A stretch of 12,750 nt of DNA from Phelpsiimicrobium sp043802125 (GTDB lineage: Bacteria > Omnitrophota > Gorgyraeia > Velamenicoccales > Velamenicoccaceae). The position numbers and the translations under genes were made by a program. Location of the stretch: positions 1 to 12,750 of the forward strand of contig JAZDLG010000076.1 in assembly GCA_043802125.1 (NCBI GenBank), read 5' to 3'. Below the pieces are notes generated by a model that saw only the letters and a program-made list of their open reading frames with translations, did not search any database and was not told where the DNA came from. Below are positions 5,739 through 12,585 of the stretch, piece by piece (position 1 is the first letter of the stretch; every line of letters starts with the position of its first letter).

Positions 5739-6089
5739 ATGGATAATCTTACAAAAAAAGGTATTGTTCTGGCTTTTGCCCTGTCTTGTTTATTAAGTTT
5801 AGGCGCAGGCCTCTTAAAAGGCCTTGAGTGGGGCATGGGCACAATGGCAGGGGCTTTGTGGTCTATCGTTAATTTTTTTCTGACCACACGCGTCATGAAC
5901 GTCGTGGCAAGCGAAGAAAAAAGAAAGAAGTACCTCGGCTTTTTATTATTGGTGAAATTCCCTGTTCTCTACGGTTTAGGTTTATTACTGATAGTTTCCG
6001 GAATATTTCCCGTCTATAGCCTTATATTAGGGTTGTTTTCCATATTCGTCGCATTGAGGATAGTTACCTTATGTCTGAAGCCCGCTTAA
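5739..6089 (+). CDS. atpI: ATP synthase I-like accessory membrane protein
   Basis: The 116-residue protein has four predicted membrane helices, at about residues 8-28, 32-50, 64-86 and 90-113. A basic loop (SEEKRKKY) lies between helices 2 and 3, and a conserved-type Lys sits in helix 3 (LLLVKFPVLYG). Size, topology and position between an AtpZ-like gene and atpB match the ATP synthase protein I group (PF03899-like), which assists assembly of the c ring. Sequence in this family is poorly conserved, so the assignment leans on context. The last 19 bp overlap the start of atpB, implying translational coupling. No clear SD precedes the ATG at 5739. Confidence 0.6.
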   Translation: MDNLTKKGIVLAFALSCLLSLGAGLLKGLEWGMGTMAGALWSIVNFFLTTRVMNVVASEEKRKKYLGFLLLVKFPVLYGLGLLLIVSGIFPVYSLILGLFSIFVALRIVTLCLKPA

Positions 6090-6853
6090 CTCAGCCGGAA
6101 CTGCCGAATCTGGTGACATTGCTGGAACACAGGTTTGAAGGCACGCCTTTCGCGCAATTCCTGCGGCCGTGGGAAAACGTCATATTCTCCTTGATGATCG
6201 TTGCCATCCTTACCGCTATCGCAGTGGTTGCCTCCCGTCGCAAAAAGCTTGTTCCAAGCAGGCTGCAATGCGCCCTTGAACTTTTTGTAGGCGGGTTAGA
6301 TGATTTTGTCTGCGGTATCTTAGGCCCGAGCCATGGCCGCAAGTTCACGCCTTTTATCGGCACCCTGTTTATTTATATACTTTTCATGAATTTTTTTGGG
6401 CTCATACCTTTTATGAAGTCTTCTACGTCAAGCTGGTCAACAACGCTGGCATTGGCTCTTTGCGTTTTTTGTTTTGTCCAGTATTCCGCTATCAGGGAAT
6501 CAGGGTTCTTAGGATACTTTGATCATCTTATGGGCAGGCCAAGGGGCGCTATGGCATTTACAGTGTTAATGCCTCTTATGATGTTTTTTCTGCATGTGGT
6601 CTCTGAGTTAGTAAAGCCAATCAGCCTCTCGCTTCGTTTGCGCAGCAATATCTGGGGAGACGATATGCTGATGGCTGTTTTAGCCGGTTTTGGCATCACG
6701 GGTGTGCCGTTATTGTTCTTTAATTTTTTCTTAAGTATGATAGCCTGTATTGTGCAGGCAACGGTTTTTAGCCTGCTTACGACTATTTATCTTGCGTTTG
6801 TCCTTGTTGGTGAGGACTCAAGAAAAACAAAGGGGGTAGAAAATGGATTATAA
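6071..6853 (+). CDS. atpB: ATP synthase Fo subunit a
   Basis: Subunit a forms the two half-channels that bring ions to the c ring. The 260-residue protein has about six hydrophobic segments and the family motifs FMNFFGLIPF (105-114), HVVSELVKPISLSLRL (175-190) and IVQATVFSLLTTIYLAFV near the C-terminus. Arg189 in SLSLRL corresponds to the essential Arg210 of E. coli, and Asp198 falls at the Glu219 position. The usual L-F-G-N after the Arg reads L-R-S-N, placing a second Arg (191) two residues later. TGAGGA-like sequence (about 6054-6059) may serve as SD. The start lies inside the 3' end of the atpI-like gene, and the last 11 bp overlap atpE. Confidence 0.95.
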   Translation: MSEARLTQPELPNLVTLLEHRFEGTPFAQFLRPWENVIFSLMIVAILTAIAVVASRRKKLVPSRLQCALELFVGGLDDFVCGILGPSHGRKFTPFIGTLFIYILFMNFFGLIPFMKSSTSSWSTTLALALCVFCFVQYSAIRESGFLGYFDHLMGRPRGAMAFTVLMPLMMFFLHVVSELVKPISLSLRLRSNIWGDDMLMAVLAGFGITGVPLLFFNFFLSMIACIVQATVFSLLTTIYLAFVLVGEDSRKTKGVENGL

Positions 6854-7073
6854 AGTTGTGTTAGCGTTGGCTCTTCCTATAGGGTTGAGCTTGGCGGCAT
6901 TCGGCTCGGCTATAAGTTTAGGCAGGGTCGTGGCTTCTGCCATGGAGGCAACAGGCCGGCAGCCGGAAGCATCTACGAAGATATTAATGAACATGGCGAC
7001 AGGCTGCGCTTTTATAGAAGCCTTGACTATTTACGTCCTGGTATTTGCTTTTGTTTTAGCGGGTAAATTGTAG
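6843..7073 (+). CDS. atpE: ATP synthase Fo subunit c
   Basis: The 76-residue helical hairpin forms the rotor ring. Helix 1 runs about 5-33, the polar loop is GRQPE (38-42), and helix 2 carries the ion-binding Glu59 in FIEALTIYVLV. That segment nearly copies the chloroplast/cyanobacterial F-M-E-A-L-T-I-Y stretch. Compared with Na+-binding rings such as Ilyobacter, Gln40, Glu59 and Tyr64 are shared, but the Ser and Thr next to the Glu are Ala60 and Leu61, so proton coupling is the better guess. The glycine-rich stripe in helix 1 is reduced: several Gly positions are Ser, Val or Ala. AGGGGGT lies just before the ATG within the end of atpB and acts as SD. Confidence 0.95.
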   Translation: MDYKVVLALALPIGLSLAAFGSAISLGRVVASAMEATGRQPEASTKILMNMATGCAFIEALTIYVLVFAFVLAGKL

Positions 7074-7076
7074 CCT

Positions 7077-7583
7077 ATGGAGCTATTAAAATTATTGAGT
7101 GCGAGCGAGATCGTCGCGCAGATAATAAGTTTCCTGCTTGTCTTTACCCTGCTGAGGATCTTTGCCTGGAAACACTTTCTGAAGGTATTGGATGACAGGA
7201 GGGAGAAGATAGCCTCTGAACTAAGATCTATTGATGAGGCTAAGGCTGATCTGGCGAAAGCAAAGGCTAAATATGACGCCTTGTTCGTGACTATACAGGA
7301 AGCGGCCCAGGAAAAGTTTGCCGAGGCCATAGCGCTGGGCGAGCAAGATGCCAGGGAAATAAAAGAAAAGGCGCGCCTTGATGCCGAAAATGTCATTGAG
7401 GATGCCAAAAGAGAGATCAAATTTGAATTGGCAAGGTCGCGAGAAGATCTTAAAGAGAGGATAATTGAGTTGACGATGCAGGCAACGCAGGCGATGATCC
7501 GGGAAAAACTTACTCCCGAAGAAGACAGGCGCCTCATTGAAAATTTTTTAAAAGACGTTGATAAACTGGAAAATAAGCAGTAA
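7077..7583 (+). CDS. atpF: ATP synthase Fo subunit b
   Basis: The 168-residue protein has one N-terminal membrane helix (about 10-29, IVAQIISFLLVFTLLRIFAW) followed by a long, highly charged helix rich in Ala, Glu, Lys and Arg through to the C-terminus. This is the stator stalk that dimerises and holds delta/F1 to the membrane. The linking sequence FAWKHFLKVLDDRREKIASEL matches the family's 'f-wkpil--l-eR--kI--dl' region. Only one b gene is present, so a homodimer is expected. It begins 3 nt after atpE, with no strong SD, and ends 8 nt before atpH. Confidence 0.93.
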   Translation: MELLKLLSASEIVAQIISFLLVFTLLRIFAWKHFLKVLDDRREKIASELRSIDEAKADLAKAKAKYDALFVTIQEAAQEKFAEAIALGEQDAREIKEKARLDAENVIEDAKREIKFELARSREDLKERIIELTMQATQAMIREKLTPEEDRRLIENFLKDVDKLENKQ

Positions 7584-7591
7584 GGATCGCG

Positions 7592-8134
7592 ATGAAAGAC
7601 AGGGTCATTGTCAAGAGATACGCGGAAGGTTTTGTCAAGTTCGCGCAGCCAACTATAGATGTTGAAAAAATCGTCCAAGAGGCGCAAAATTTCAGGAGCT
7701 TATTACGCGACAATCCTGAGTTTGACGATTTCCTAAATACGCCTGCGGTGGATCAAGCTGAAAAATTAAAGACAATAGAAACGGTTCTGGTCGGTTATTC
7801 GCAGGAGTTCAGGCAATTCTTGCGCCTGCTCCTTGAACATGGGCGCATCAGAAAGATCCACGACATCGCCGAATATATCAGGATAGCTTATGCCTACGGG
7901 AACAAAGTGGAGGCGTTGTTAAGGACGACGTATCCTTTAGATCTTGATCTGCTTAAAAGCGTTAAAGAAAAGCTGGAAAAGAAATTGAATAAAAAATTCA
8001 ACCTATATCTGGAGTTAGACCCGGATCTTTTAGGCGGGGTCCAGCTGATCGTCGGCAACACCATAATTGACGGTTCCGTAAGGAAACGGCTCTTAGAACT
8101 CAAACAGAAGCTATCGGCTTTAAGGGTGGTATGA
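7592..8134 (+). CDS. atpH: ATP synthase F1 subunit delta
   Basis: The 180-residue protein matches the OSCP/delta family, which joins the b stalk to the top of the alpha-beta hexamer. The N-terminal helical bundle includes VKRYAEGFVKFA and FLRLLLEHGRIRKIHDIAEYI. The C-terminal part has the family signature LLGGVQLIVGNTIIDGSVRKRL (about 146-167). Length is typical. The ATG is preceded by TAAGGA about 6 nt upstream. It lies 8 nt after atpF and one base before atpA. Confidence 0.93.
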   Translation: MKDRVIVKRYAEGFVKFAQPTIDVEKIVQEAQNFRSLLRDNPEFDDFLNTPAVDQAEKLKTIETVLVGYSQEFRQFLRLLLEHGRIRKIHDIAEYIRIAYAYGNKVEALLRTTYPLDLDLLKSVKEKLEKKLNKKFNLYLELDPDLLGGVQLIVGNTIIDGSVRKRLLELKQKLSALRVV

Positions 8135-8135
8135 C

Positions 8136-9656
8136 ATGGATCCATTGAGGCCCGAAGAGGTCACGTCCATTATCAAGGCGGAATTGGAAAAGTACAAGTC
8201 GCGCCTGAGGACCGAATCCATAGGTACGGTCATTCAGGTCGGCGATGCCATAGCGCGCGTCTATGGGTTGGATGACGCGATGGCAGGCGAGCTCGTTGAA
8301 TTTTCGGGCAATGTCATAGGCATGGTCCTTAATCTGGAAGAGGATAGTGTCGGCGTCATCATCTTCGGGGCTGATAATCCGGACAGGAATATCAAAGAGG
8401 GCGACATCGTTAAGCGCACAGGCAAGATCATCCAGGTGCCGGTGGGCGAGGCCCTGGCGGGCCGCGTGGTTAACGCGTTAGGCAGGCCTATTGACGGCAA
8501 AGGCCCGATAACGACTGATAAATTCAGGCCGATTGAATCAAAGGCGCCAAACGTTGTTGAGCGACAGCCGGTCAAGCAGCCGCTTCAGACAGGTATAAAA
8601 GCCATTGATTCAATGATCCCTATAGGCCGCGGCCAGCGAGAGCTTATTATATCCGACCGCCAGACAGGCAAGACCTCCATTGTCCTTGATACCATAATCA
8701 ATCAGAAGAAGAGCGGCGTACATTGCATCTATGTGGCCATAGGCCAGAAGATATCCAACATTATAGCGGTTGCCGAGACTTTGAAAAAATACGGCGCTAT
8801 GGAATATACGACGATCGTCAGCGCGTCTTCGCGCGCCTCGGCTTCTTCGCAGTATCTAGCGCCTTACGCGGGTTGCGCCATGGCCGAAGAATACATGTAT
8901 TCGGGTAAAGACGTCCTGATCGTCTATGATGATCTTTCTAAGCACGCTCAGGCCTACCGTCAGCTGTCGCTTCTTTTAAGGCGGCCGCCCGGCCGCGAGG
9001 CATACCCGGGTGATATTTTCTACCTTCACGCCAGGTTATTAGAACGTTGTGCCAAGCTTATTGATAAATTGGGCGGCGGCTCCATGACCGCTTTGCCTAT
9101 TATTGAAACTCAGGCCGGAGATATCACGAGTTATATCCCTACGAACGTCATTTCTATCACGGACGGCCAGATATATCTTGAAAATGACCTTTTTTACGCC
9201 GGAGTAAGGCCTGCAATAAATGTCGGCCTTTCTGTTTCGCGCGTCGGCGGCAAGGCGCAGGTCAAAGCCATGCGCCAGGTCGCAGGCAAGCTTAGGCTTG
9301 ACCTGGCGCAATACAGGGAGCTCGTGGCGTTTACGCAATTCGGCTCAGAGCTTGACAAGCTGACGAAGGCACAGTTGGATCGCGGCTCAAGGGTTGTGGA
9401 GACTTTAAAACAGGGGCTCTACGATCCGCTGCCGATCTCTAAGCAGGTGATGATCATCTACACCGGCGTAAATGGTTTCCTTGACGATCTGCCGCTTAAT
9501 GCTATCCGAAGATTTGAATCTGAATTTTATCGCTATATGGAAAAACAACATCCTCAGATAGAACAGCAAATAAGCGTTGATTTGGAATTGACCGAGGCCA
9601 CTATGCAGAAGCTCAATGACGCTATTTTAAATTTTAAAAAGATATTTGTTAACTGA
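8136..9656 (+). CDS. atpA: ATP synthase F1 subunit alpha
   Basis: Alpha is the non-catalytic nucleotide-binding subunit of the F1 hexamer. The 506-residue length is normal. The N-terminal helix is followed by the beta-barrel (IGTVIQVGDAIARVYGLDDA), the nucleotide domain (about 95-375) with P-loop SDRQTGKTS (173-181), Walker B VLIVYDDLSKHA, the RRPPGREAYPGDIFYLHARLLERCA block, and NVGLSVSRVGG, whose Arg is the arginine finger that reaches the catalytic site on beta. The first P-loop residue is Ser173 (codon TCC, 8652-8654) where Gly is nearly invariant. It starts one base after the atpH stop. A hairpin follows its stop before atpG. Confidence 0.97.
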   Translation: MDPLRPEEVTSIIKAELEKYKSRLRTESIGTVIQVGDAIARVYGLDDAMAGELVEFSGNVIGMVLNLEEDSVGVIIFGADNPDRNIKEGDIVKRTGKIIQVPVGEALAGRVVNALGRPIDGKGPITTDKFRPIESKAPNVVERQPVKQPLQTGIKAIDSMIPIGRGQRELIISDRQTGKTSIVLDTIINQKKSGVHCIYVAIGQKISNIIAVAETLKKYGAMEYTTIVSASSRASASSQYLAPYAGCAMAEEYMYSGKDVLIVYDDLSKHAQAYRQLSLLLRRPPGREAYPGDIFYLHARLLERCAKLIDKLGGGSMTALPIIETQAGDITSYIPTNVISITDGQIYLENDLFYAGVRPAINVGLSVSRVGGKAQVKAMRQVAGKLRLDLAQYRELVAFTQFGSELDKLTKAQLDRGSRVVETLKQGLYDPLPISKQVMIIYTGVNGFLDDLPLNAIRRFESEFYRYMEKQHPQIEQQISVDLELTEATMQKLNDAILNFKKIFVN

Positions 9657-9683
9657 GCACCATAATGTATTAGTTTAGCGAAA

Positions 9684-9704
9684 TCCCCGCGGGTTTTGCG
9701 GGGA
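9684..9704 (+). other. GC-rich hairpin between atpA and atpG
   Basis: TCCCCGC (9684-9690) and GCGGGGA (9698-9704) form a perfect 7-bp stem with loop GGGTTTT, in the only sizeable gap (59 bp) within the atp operon. It is not followed by a U tract, so it is not a standard terminator. Its 3' arm ends 11 nt before the atpG ATG and holds the only G-rich stretch near that start. It could tune atpG translation, stabilise an RNA end, or set stoichiometry between alpha (three copies) and gamma (one copy). Confidence 0.55.
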
Positions 9705-9715
9705 CCCTTAAGCTT

Positions 9716-10603
9716 ATGACGCAGTCTTTAAGGCAGATAAAATCCAGGATCAAGAGTGTTGAAAACACTCGGAAGATAACGCGCGCCATGGAAATGATCT
9801 CTGTGTCAAAGCTCAGGCGTGTCCAGGATCTTCTTTTTGCCATGAGGGCTTACTTCGGCAAAACAGACAGCCTTTTAGAAAATCTTTTTGCCGAAAGGCC
9901 TGATTTTTCCCATCCGTTGCTTAATACAGCGCCTAATACAGGAGGAGTCGCTGTGTGCGTCGTGACCTCAGACTCCGGGCTCTGCGGTTTATACAACCAC
10001 CGTATCTTAAAAGCCGCGGCCGAATTTATCAGCAGATATCCGGCAGACAAGGTCAAAGTGATAGCCGTAGGGAGAAAAGGTTTCAGTTATTTTAAAAGAA
10101 AAAGGTTTGCTGTAGAGCGCGCTTATTTGGGATTGCACGGCCGTCTCCAGCAGACATCGCTAAAAGAACTCACTGTGTTCTTGACCGGCATTTTCTTAAA
10201 AAAAGATGTAGATTTCGCCGTAGACTTCGTCGTAGACGAAGTCTATATGGTATACACGCATTTTAAATCGTCCATGCATTATATTCCAACCATAGACAGG
10301 TTATTTCCCGTCTATGTCTCAAGCGCCATTCCGGCCAAGCCTTCTTACTACTTATTTGAGCCGGATTATCCGCAACTGCTGGATGAGCTTCTTAAAGTCT
10401 ACGTGTCTGGAAAAATACGGCTTTTGCTTTTGGAGGCTTTTACAGCCGAGCATTCAGAGAGGACCATAGCAATGAAGTCGGCAACGGATAATGCCAAAGA
10501 TCTGATAGAAAGCCTCATTATTTTTAAGAATAAGGTAAGGCAGGCCGCGATCACTAAAGAGGTACTTGAGGTGGTTTCAACGGTTGAAGCGCTAAAAGGT
10601 TAA
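9716..10603 (+). CDS. atpG: ATP synthase F1 subunit gamma
   Basis: Gamma is the central rotating shaft. The 295-residue protein starts with the N-terminal helix IKSRIKSVENTRKITRAMEM, has VTSDSGLCGLYN (83-94) and ends in the long C-terminal helix starting AFTAEHSERTIAMKSATDNA (family pattern 'E--aR--AM--At-NA'). It is slightly longer than usual. Residues ~165-176 (VDFAVDFVVDEV) repeat a VDF-type unit and come from DNA with a strong palindrome; homologues usually have a shorter stretch before 'DEVYLVY'. No classical SD precedes the ATG; the only G-rich sequence nearby is in the hairpin stem upstream. AtpD starts 10 nt downstream. Confidence 0.95.
   Translation: MTQSLRQIKSRIKSVENTRKITRAMEMISVSKLRRVQDLLFAMRAYFGKTDSLLENLFAERPDFSHPLLNTAPNTGGVAVCVVTSDSGLCGLYNHRILKAAAEFISRYPADKVKVIAVGRKGFSYFKRKRFAVERAYLGLHGRLQQTSLKELTVFLTGIFLKKDVDFAVDFVVDEVYMVYTHFKSSMHYIPTIDRLFPVYVSSAIPAKPSYYLFEPDYPQLLDELLKVYVSGKIRLLLLEAFTAEHSERTIAMKSATDNAKDLIESLIIFKNKVRQAAITKEVLEVVSTVEALKG
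10208..10245. repeat. 12-bp imperfect tandem units with an 11-bp inverted repeat in atpG
   Basis: GTAGATTTCGCC (10208-10219) and GTAGACTTCGTC (10220-10231) differ at two positions, and GTAGACGAAGTC (10232-10243) follows. The second and third contain a perfect inverted repeat: TAGACTTCGTC (10221-10231), GTA, GACGAAGTCTA (10235-10245). The units are in frame and encode VDFA, VDFV and VDEV. This looks like an expansion or palindromic insertion in a surface segment of gamma. The repeat itself is directly visible; the mechanism is inferred. Confidence 0.6.
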
Positions 10604-10613
10604 GGATGAAAAT

Positions 10614-12017
10614 ATGGCTATAGGAGAGATTATTCAGGTCATCGGGCCAAGCGTGGATGTAAGGTTTCCGGAACGCGAACTTCCGCGGCTTCTGAATGCC
10701 GTTAAAGTTGAGTATCCGGACAAGAATATTGATCTTGTGCTTGAAGTCGCTCAGCAAATAGGTAATAACACCGTGCGCTGTATCGCGTTAGGCGCGACAG
10801 ACGGCCTGGTGCGCGGCATGAAGGTTAGGGATCTAGATTCACCGATTACCGTGCCTGTAGGCGACCAGACACTTGGCCGCATTTTTAATGTTTTGGGAGA
10901 ACCGATTGACAACGCCGGCCCGGTGCGAGAGCCCGCGAAGCGGAACCCTATACATCGCGATTCACCGAGTTTTGAGGAGCAGTTGTCTATTTCACAGATG
11001 TTAGAGACAGGGCTTAAAGTCATAGATCTTTTAGTCCCGTATCCCAAGGGGGGCAAGATAGGCCTTTTCGGAGGCGCGGGTGTCGGTAAGACAGTTATTG
11101 TCATGGAGCTTATCAGGACAATTGCCACTGAGCACGGCGGTGTTTCTGTGTTCGGCGGTGTTGGCGAGCGCACCAGGGAAGGCAATGAGCTATGGCTTGA
11201 ATTAAATGAATCGGGCGTTATAAAAAAGACGGTGCTTGTTTTTGGCCAGATGAATGAGCCTCCGGGCGCGCGTTTCCGCGTGGGCTTATCCGCGTTGACC
11301 ATGGCGGAACATTTTCGCGATGAACAGCGCAAAGACGTGCTGCTTTTTATTGATAATATATTCAGGTATGTGCAGGCGGGTTCTGAGGTTTCAACGCTCT
11401 TGGGCCGTATGCCGTCAGCCGTAGGGTATCAGCCGAGCTTAGCTACCGAGATAGCGCAGCTGGAAGAGAGGATCGCCTCAACAAGGAATGGTTCTATTAC
11501 GTCTGTCCAGGCTATTTATGTGCCGGCGGATGACCTGACCGACCCTGCGCCGGCCACGACATTTACGCATCTGGACGCCAAGACCGTGCTTTCGCGCCAA
11601 ATATCCGAATTAGGTATTTATCCGGCTGTAGACCCTCTGGATTCCACATCGCGTATACTGGATCCGCGGATCATCGGAGATGAGCATTATAATGTGGCCA
11701 TAGGCGTGCAGAATGTTCTCCAGCGTTATAAAGACCTGCGTGATATAATCTCTATTTTGGGCATAGATGAATTATCAGACGAAGACAAGATCATAGTGGC
11801 TCGCGCCAGAAAGCTTGCGCGTTTTTTTTCCCAACCTATGTTCGTTGCAGAGGCTTTTACCGGATTAAAAGGAAAATATGTCAAACTGAAAGATACCATT
11901 GAAGGGTTTAAAATGATCATTGACGGCCAGATGGATGAATTGCCCGAACAGGCGTTTTATATGGTCGGAACGATTGAAGAGGCGATAGAGAAGGCAAAGG
12001 CCCTAAAGGTTAAATGA
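10614..12017 (+). CDS. atpD: ATP synthase F1 subunit beta
   Basis: Beta carries the catalytic sites that make or hydrolyse ATP. The 467-residue protein has the N-terminal barrel (GEIIQVIGPSVDVRFP), P-loop GGAGVGKT (153-160), GERTREGNELW with catalytic Glu185 and Arg186, Walker B VLLFIDNIFRY, ADDLTDPAPATTFTHLDA, and the DELSEED-type contact loop DELSDED (385-391) that pushes on gamma. All main catalytic positions are present. Small changes such as FRYVQAG for the usual FRFTQAG look harmless. AAGGATG lies shortly before the ATG and may act as SD. It is followed by atpC after 9 nt. Confidence 0.97.
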   Translation: MAIGEIIQVIGPSVDVRFPERELPRLLNAVKVEYPDKNIDLVLEVAQQIGNNTVRCIALGATDGLVRGMKVRDLDSPITVPVGDQTLGRIFNVLGEPIDNAGPVREPAKRNPIHRDSPSFEEQLSISQMLETGLKVIDLLVPYPKGGKIGLFGGAGVGKTVIVMELIRTIATEHGGVSVFGGVGERTREGNELWLELNESGVIKKTVLVFGQMNEPPGARFRVGLSALTMAEHFRDEQRKDVLLFIDNIFRYVQAGSEVSTLLGRMPSAVGYQPSLATEIAQLEERIASTRNGSITSVQAIYVPADDLTDPAPATTFTHLDAKTVLSRQISELGIYPAVDPLDSTSRILDPRIIGDEHYNVAIGVQNVLQRYKDLRDIISILGIDELSDEDKIIVARARKLARFFSQPMFVAEAFTGLKGKYVKLKDTIEGFKMIIDGQMDELPEQAFYMVGTIEEAIEKAKALKVK

Positions 12018-12026
12018 GCCCGCTCC

Positions 12027-12305
12027 ATGAGTAAGCATTTTCGCGTTTCTATCCTGACAGAAGAAGAGGCTATCTATGACGGCGAGGTCAGGTCTTTAGT
12101 CGTACCCGCTGAGCTGGGTTTTATGGGCGTCTTGGTTGATCACGCGCCGCTTGCGGCGAGGCTGAAACCCGGCAGGATCGTCTTGAAAACATTCCCCTCG
12201 GATGAGACAAAAGTCTTTAATTCCTCCGGCAAAGGTTTTTTGGAGATTTTAAATAACAAGGTTACGTTGTTATTAGATGCAGTTGTTTCCTCCCACGAGC
12301 TATAA
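12027..12305 (+). CDS. atpC: ATP synthase F1 subunit epsilon, short form
   Basis: The 92-residue protein covers only the N-terminal beta-sandwich of epsilon, which ties gamma to the c ring. Recognisable parts are RVSILTEEEAIYDGEVRSLVVPAELGFMGVL, DHAPLAARLKPGRI and the FLEILNNKVTLLLDAV strand. E. coli epsilon has ~139 residues; the C-terminal two-helix domain that inhibits ATP hydrolysis is missing. Short forms are known in several phyla, so this looks natural rather than broken. Auto-inhibition by epsilon is therefore not expected. SD is weak. It ends 9 nt before the next gene. Confidence 0.88.
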   Translation: MSKHFRVSILTEEEAIYDGEVRSLVVPAELGFMGVLVDHAPLAARLKPGRIVLKTFPSDETKVFNSSGKGFLEILNNKVTLLLDAVVSSHEL

Positions 12306-12314
12306 AATTATAAT

Positions 12315-12575
12315 ATGACATCATGGGATAAGGCAACTCAAGATACGTTCAGGCAGGTCCTTGCAAAGATGCCGGTATTCATGCGGCCTATCGCCGAGAA
12401 AGCGATAACCCTGAAAGCAGAAAGCCTCGCCAAAAAAGACAACAGAGCAGAAGTCACGGAAAAATACCTCGTTGACGCCCTCTTTATAGAAACCCCATTC
12501 GGATTTCAGGGCCTTATGAAAAACGACCTCGCGTCCCTTGGAGTTGATTATACTAAATACGGGCATGCAAAGTGA
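12315..12575 (+). CDS. Small PCP_red-like protein
   Basis: The 86-residue protein resembles the PCP_red domain (the C-terminal domain of ChlB/BchB, light-independent protochlorophyllide reductase): a Trp near the start (Trp4), an AKMPVFMRPIAEKAITLKAESLA helix corresponding to 'l-riP-fvR-mv-k-iE-yA', and a second helix after EVTEKYLVDA. A C-terminal tail (about 56-86, with PFGFQGLMKNDL) extends past the domain. Stand-alone PCP_red proteins occur in non-photosynthetic bacteria and their role is not established; no other chlorophyll genes are in the window. It lies 9 nt after atpC and may be co-transcribed with the atp operon. No clear SD. Confidence is moderate because the domain is short. Confidence 0.55.
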   Translation: MTSWDKATQDTFRQVLAKMPVFMRPIAEKAITLKAESLAKKDNRAEVTEKYLVDALFIETPFGFQGLMKNDLASLGVDYTKYGHAK

Positions 12576-12585
12576 AGGTTTGAAT

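Noticed and set aside
5809..5826. AGGCCT...AGGCCT inverted repeat in the atpI-like gene
   Set aside because: The arms are only 6 bp and self-complementary, and they arise from common codons; no insertion or conserved context is evident.
6843..7073. Na+-coupled ATP synthase based on Gln40, Glu59 and Tyr64 of subunit c
   Set aside because: The Ser/Thr ligands next to the Glu are Ala60 and Leu61, as in proton-coupled chloroplast-type rings.
7031..7687. 218-codon open frame on the minus strand
   Set aside because: It lies opposite atpF, spans gene boundaries and has a Ser-rich composition typical of antisense shadow frames.
9684..9704. Rho-independent terminator after atpA
   Set aside because: The stem is followed by CCCTTAAGC rather than a U tract, and it lies inside an operon whose downstream genes must be expressed.
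10751..11332. 193-codon open frame on the minus strand
   Set aside because: It is entirely antisense to the conserved atpD gene, with no SD or recognisable domain.
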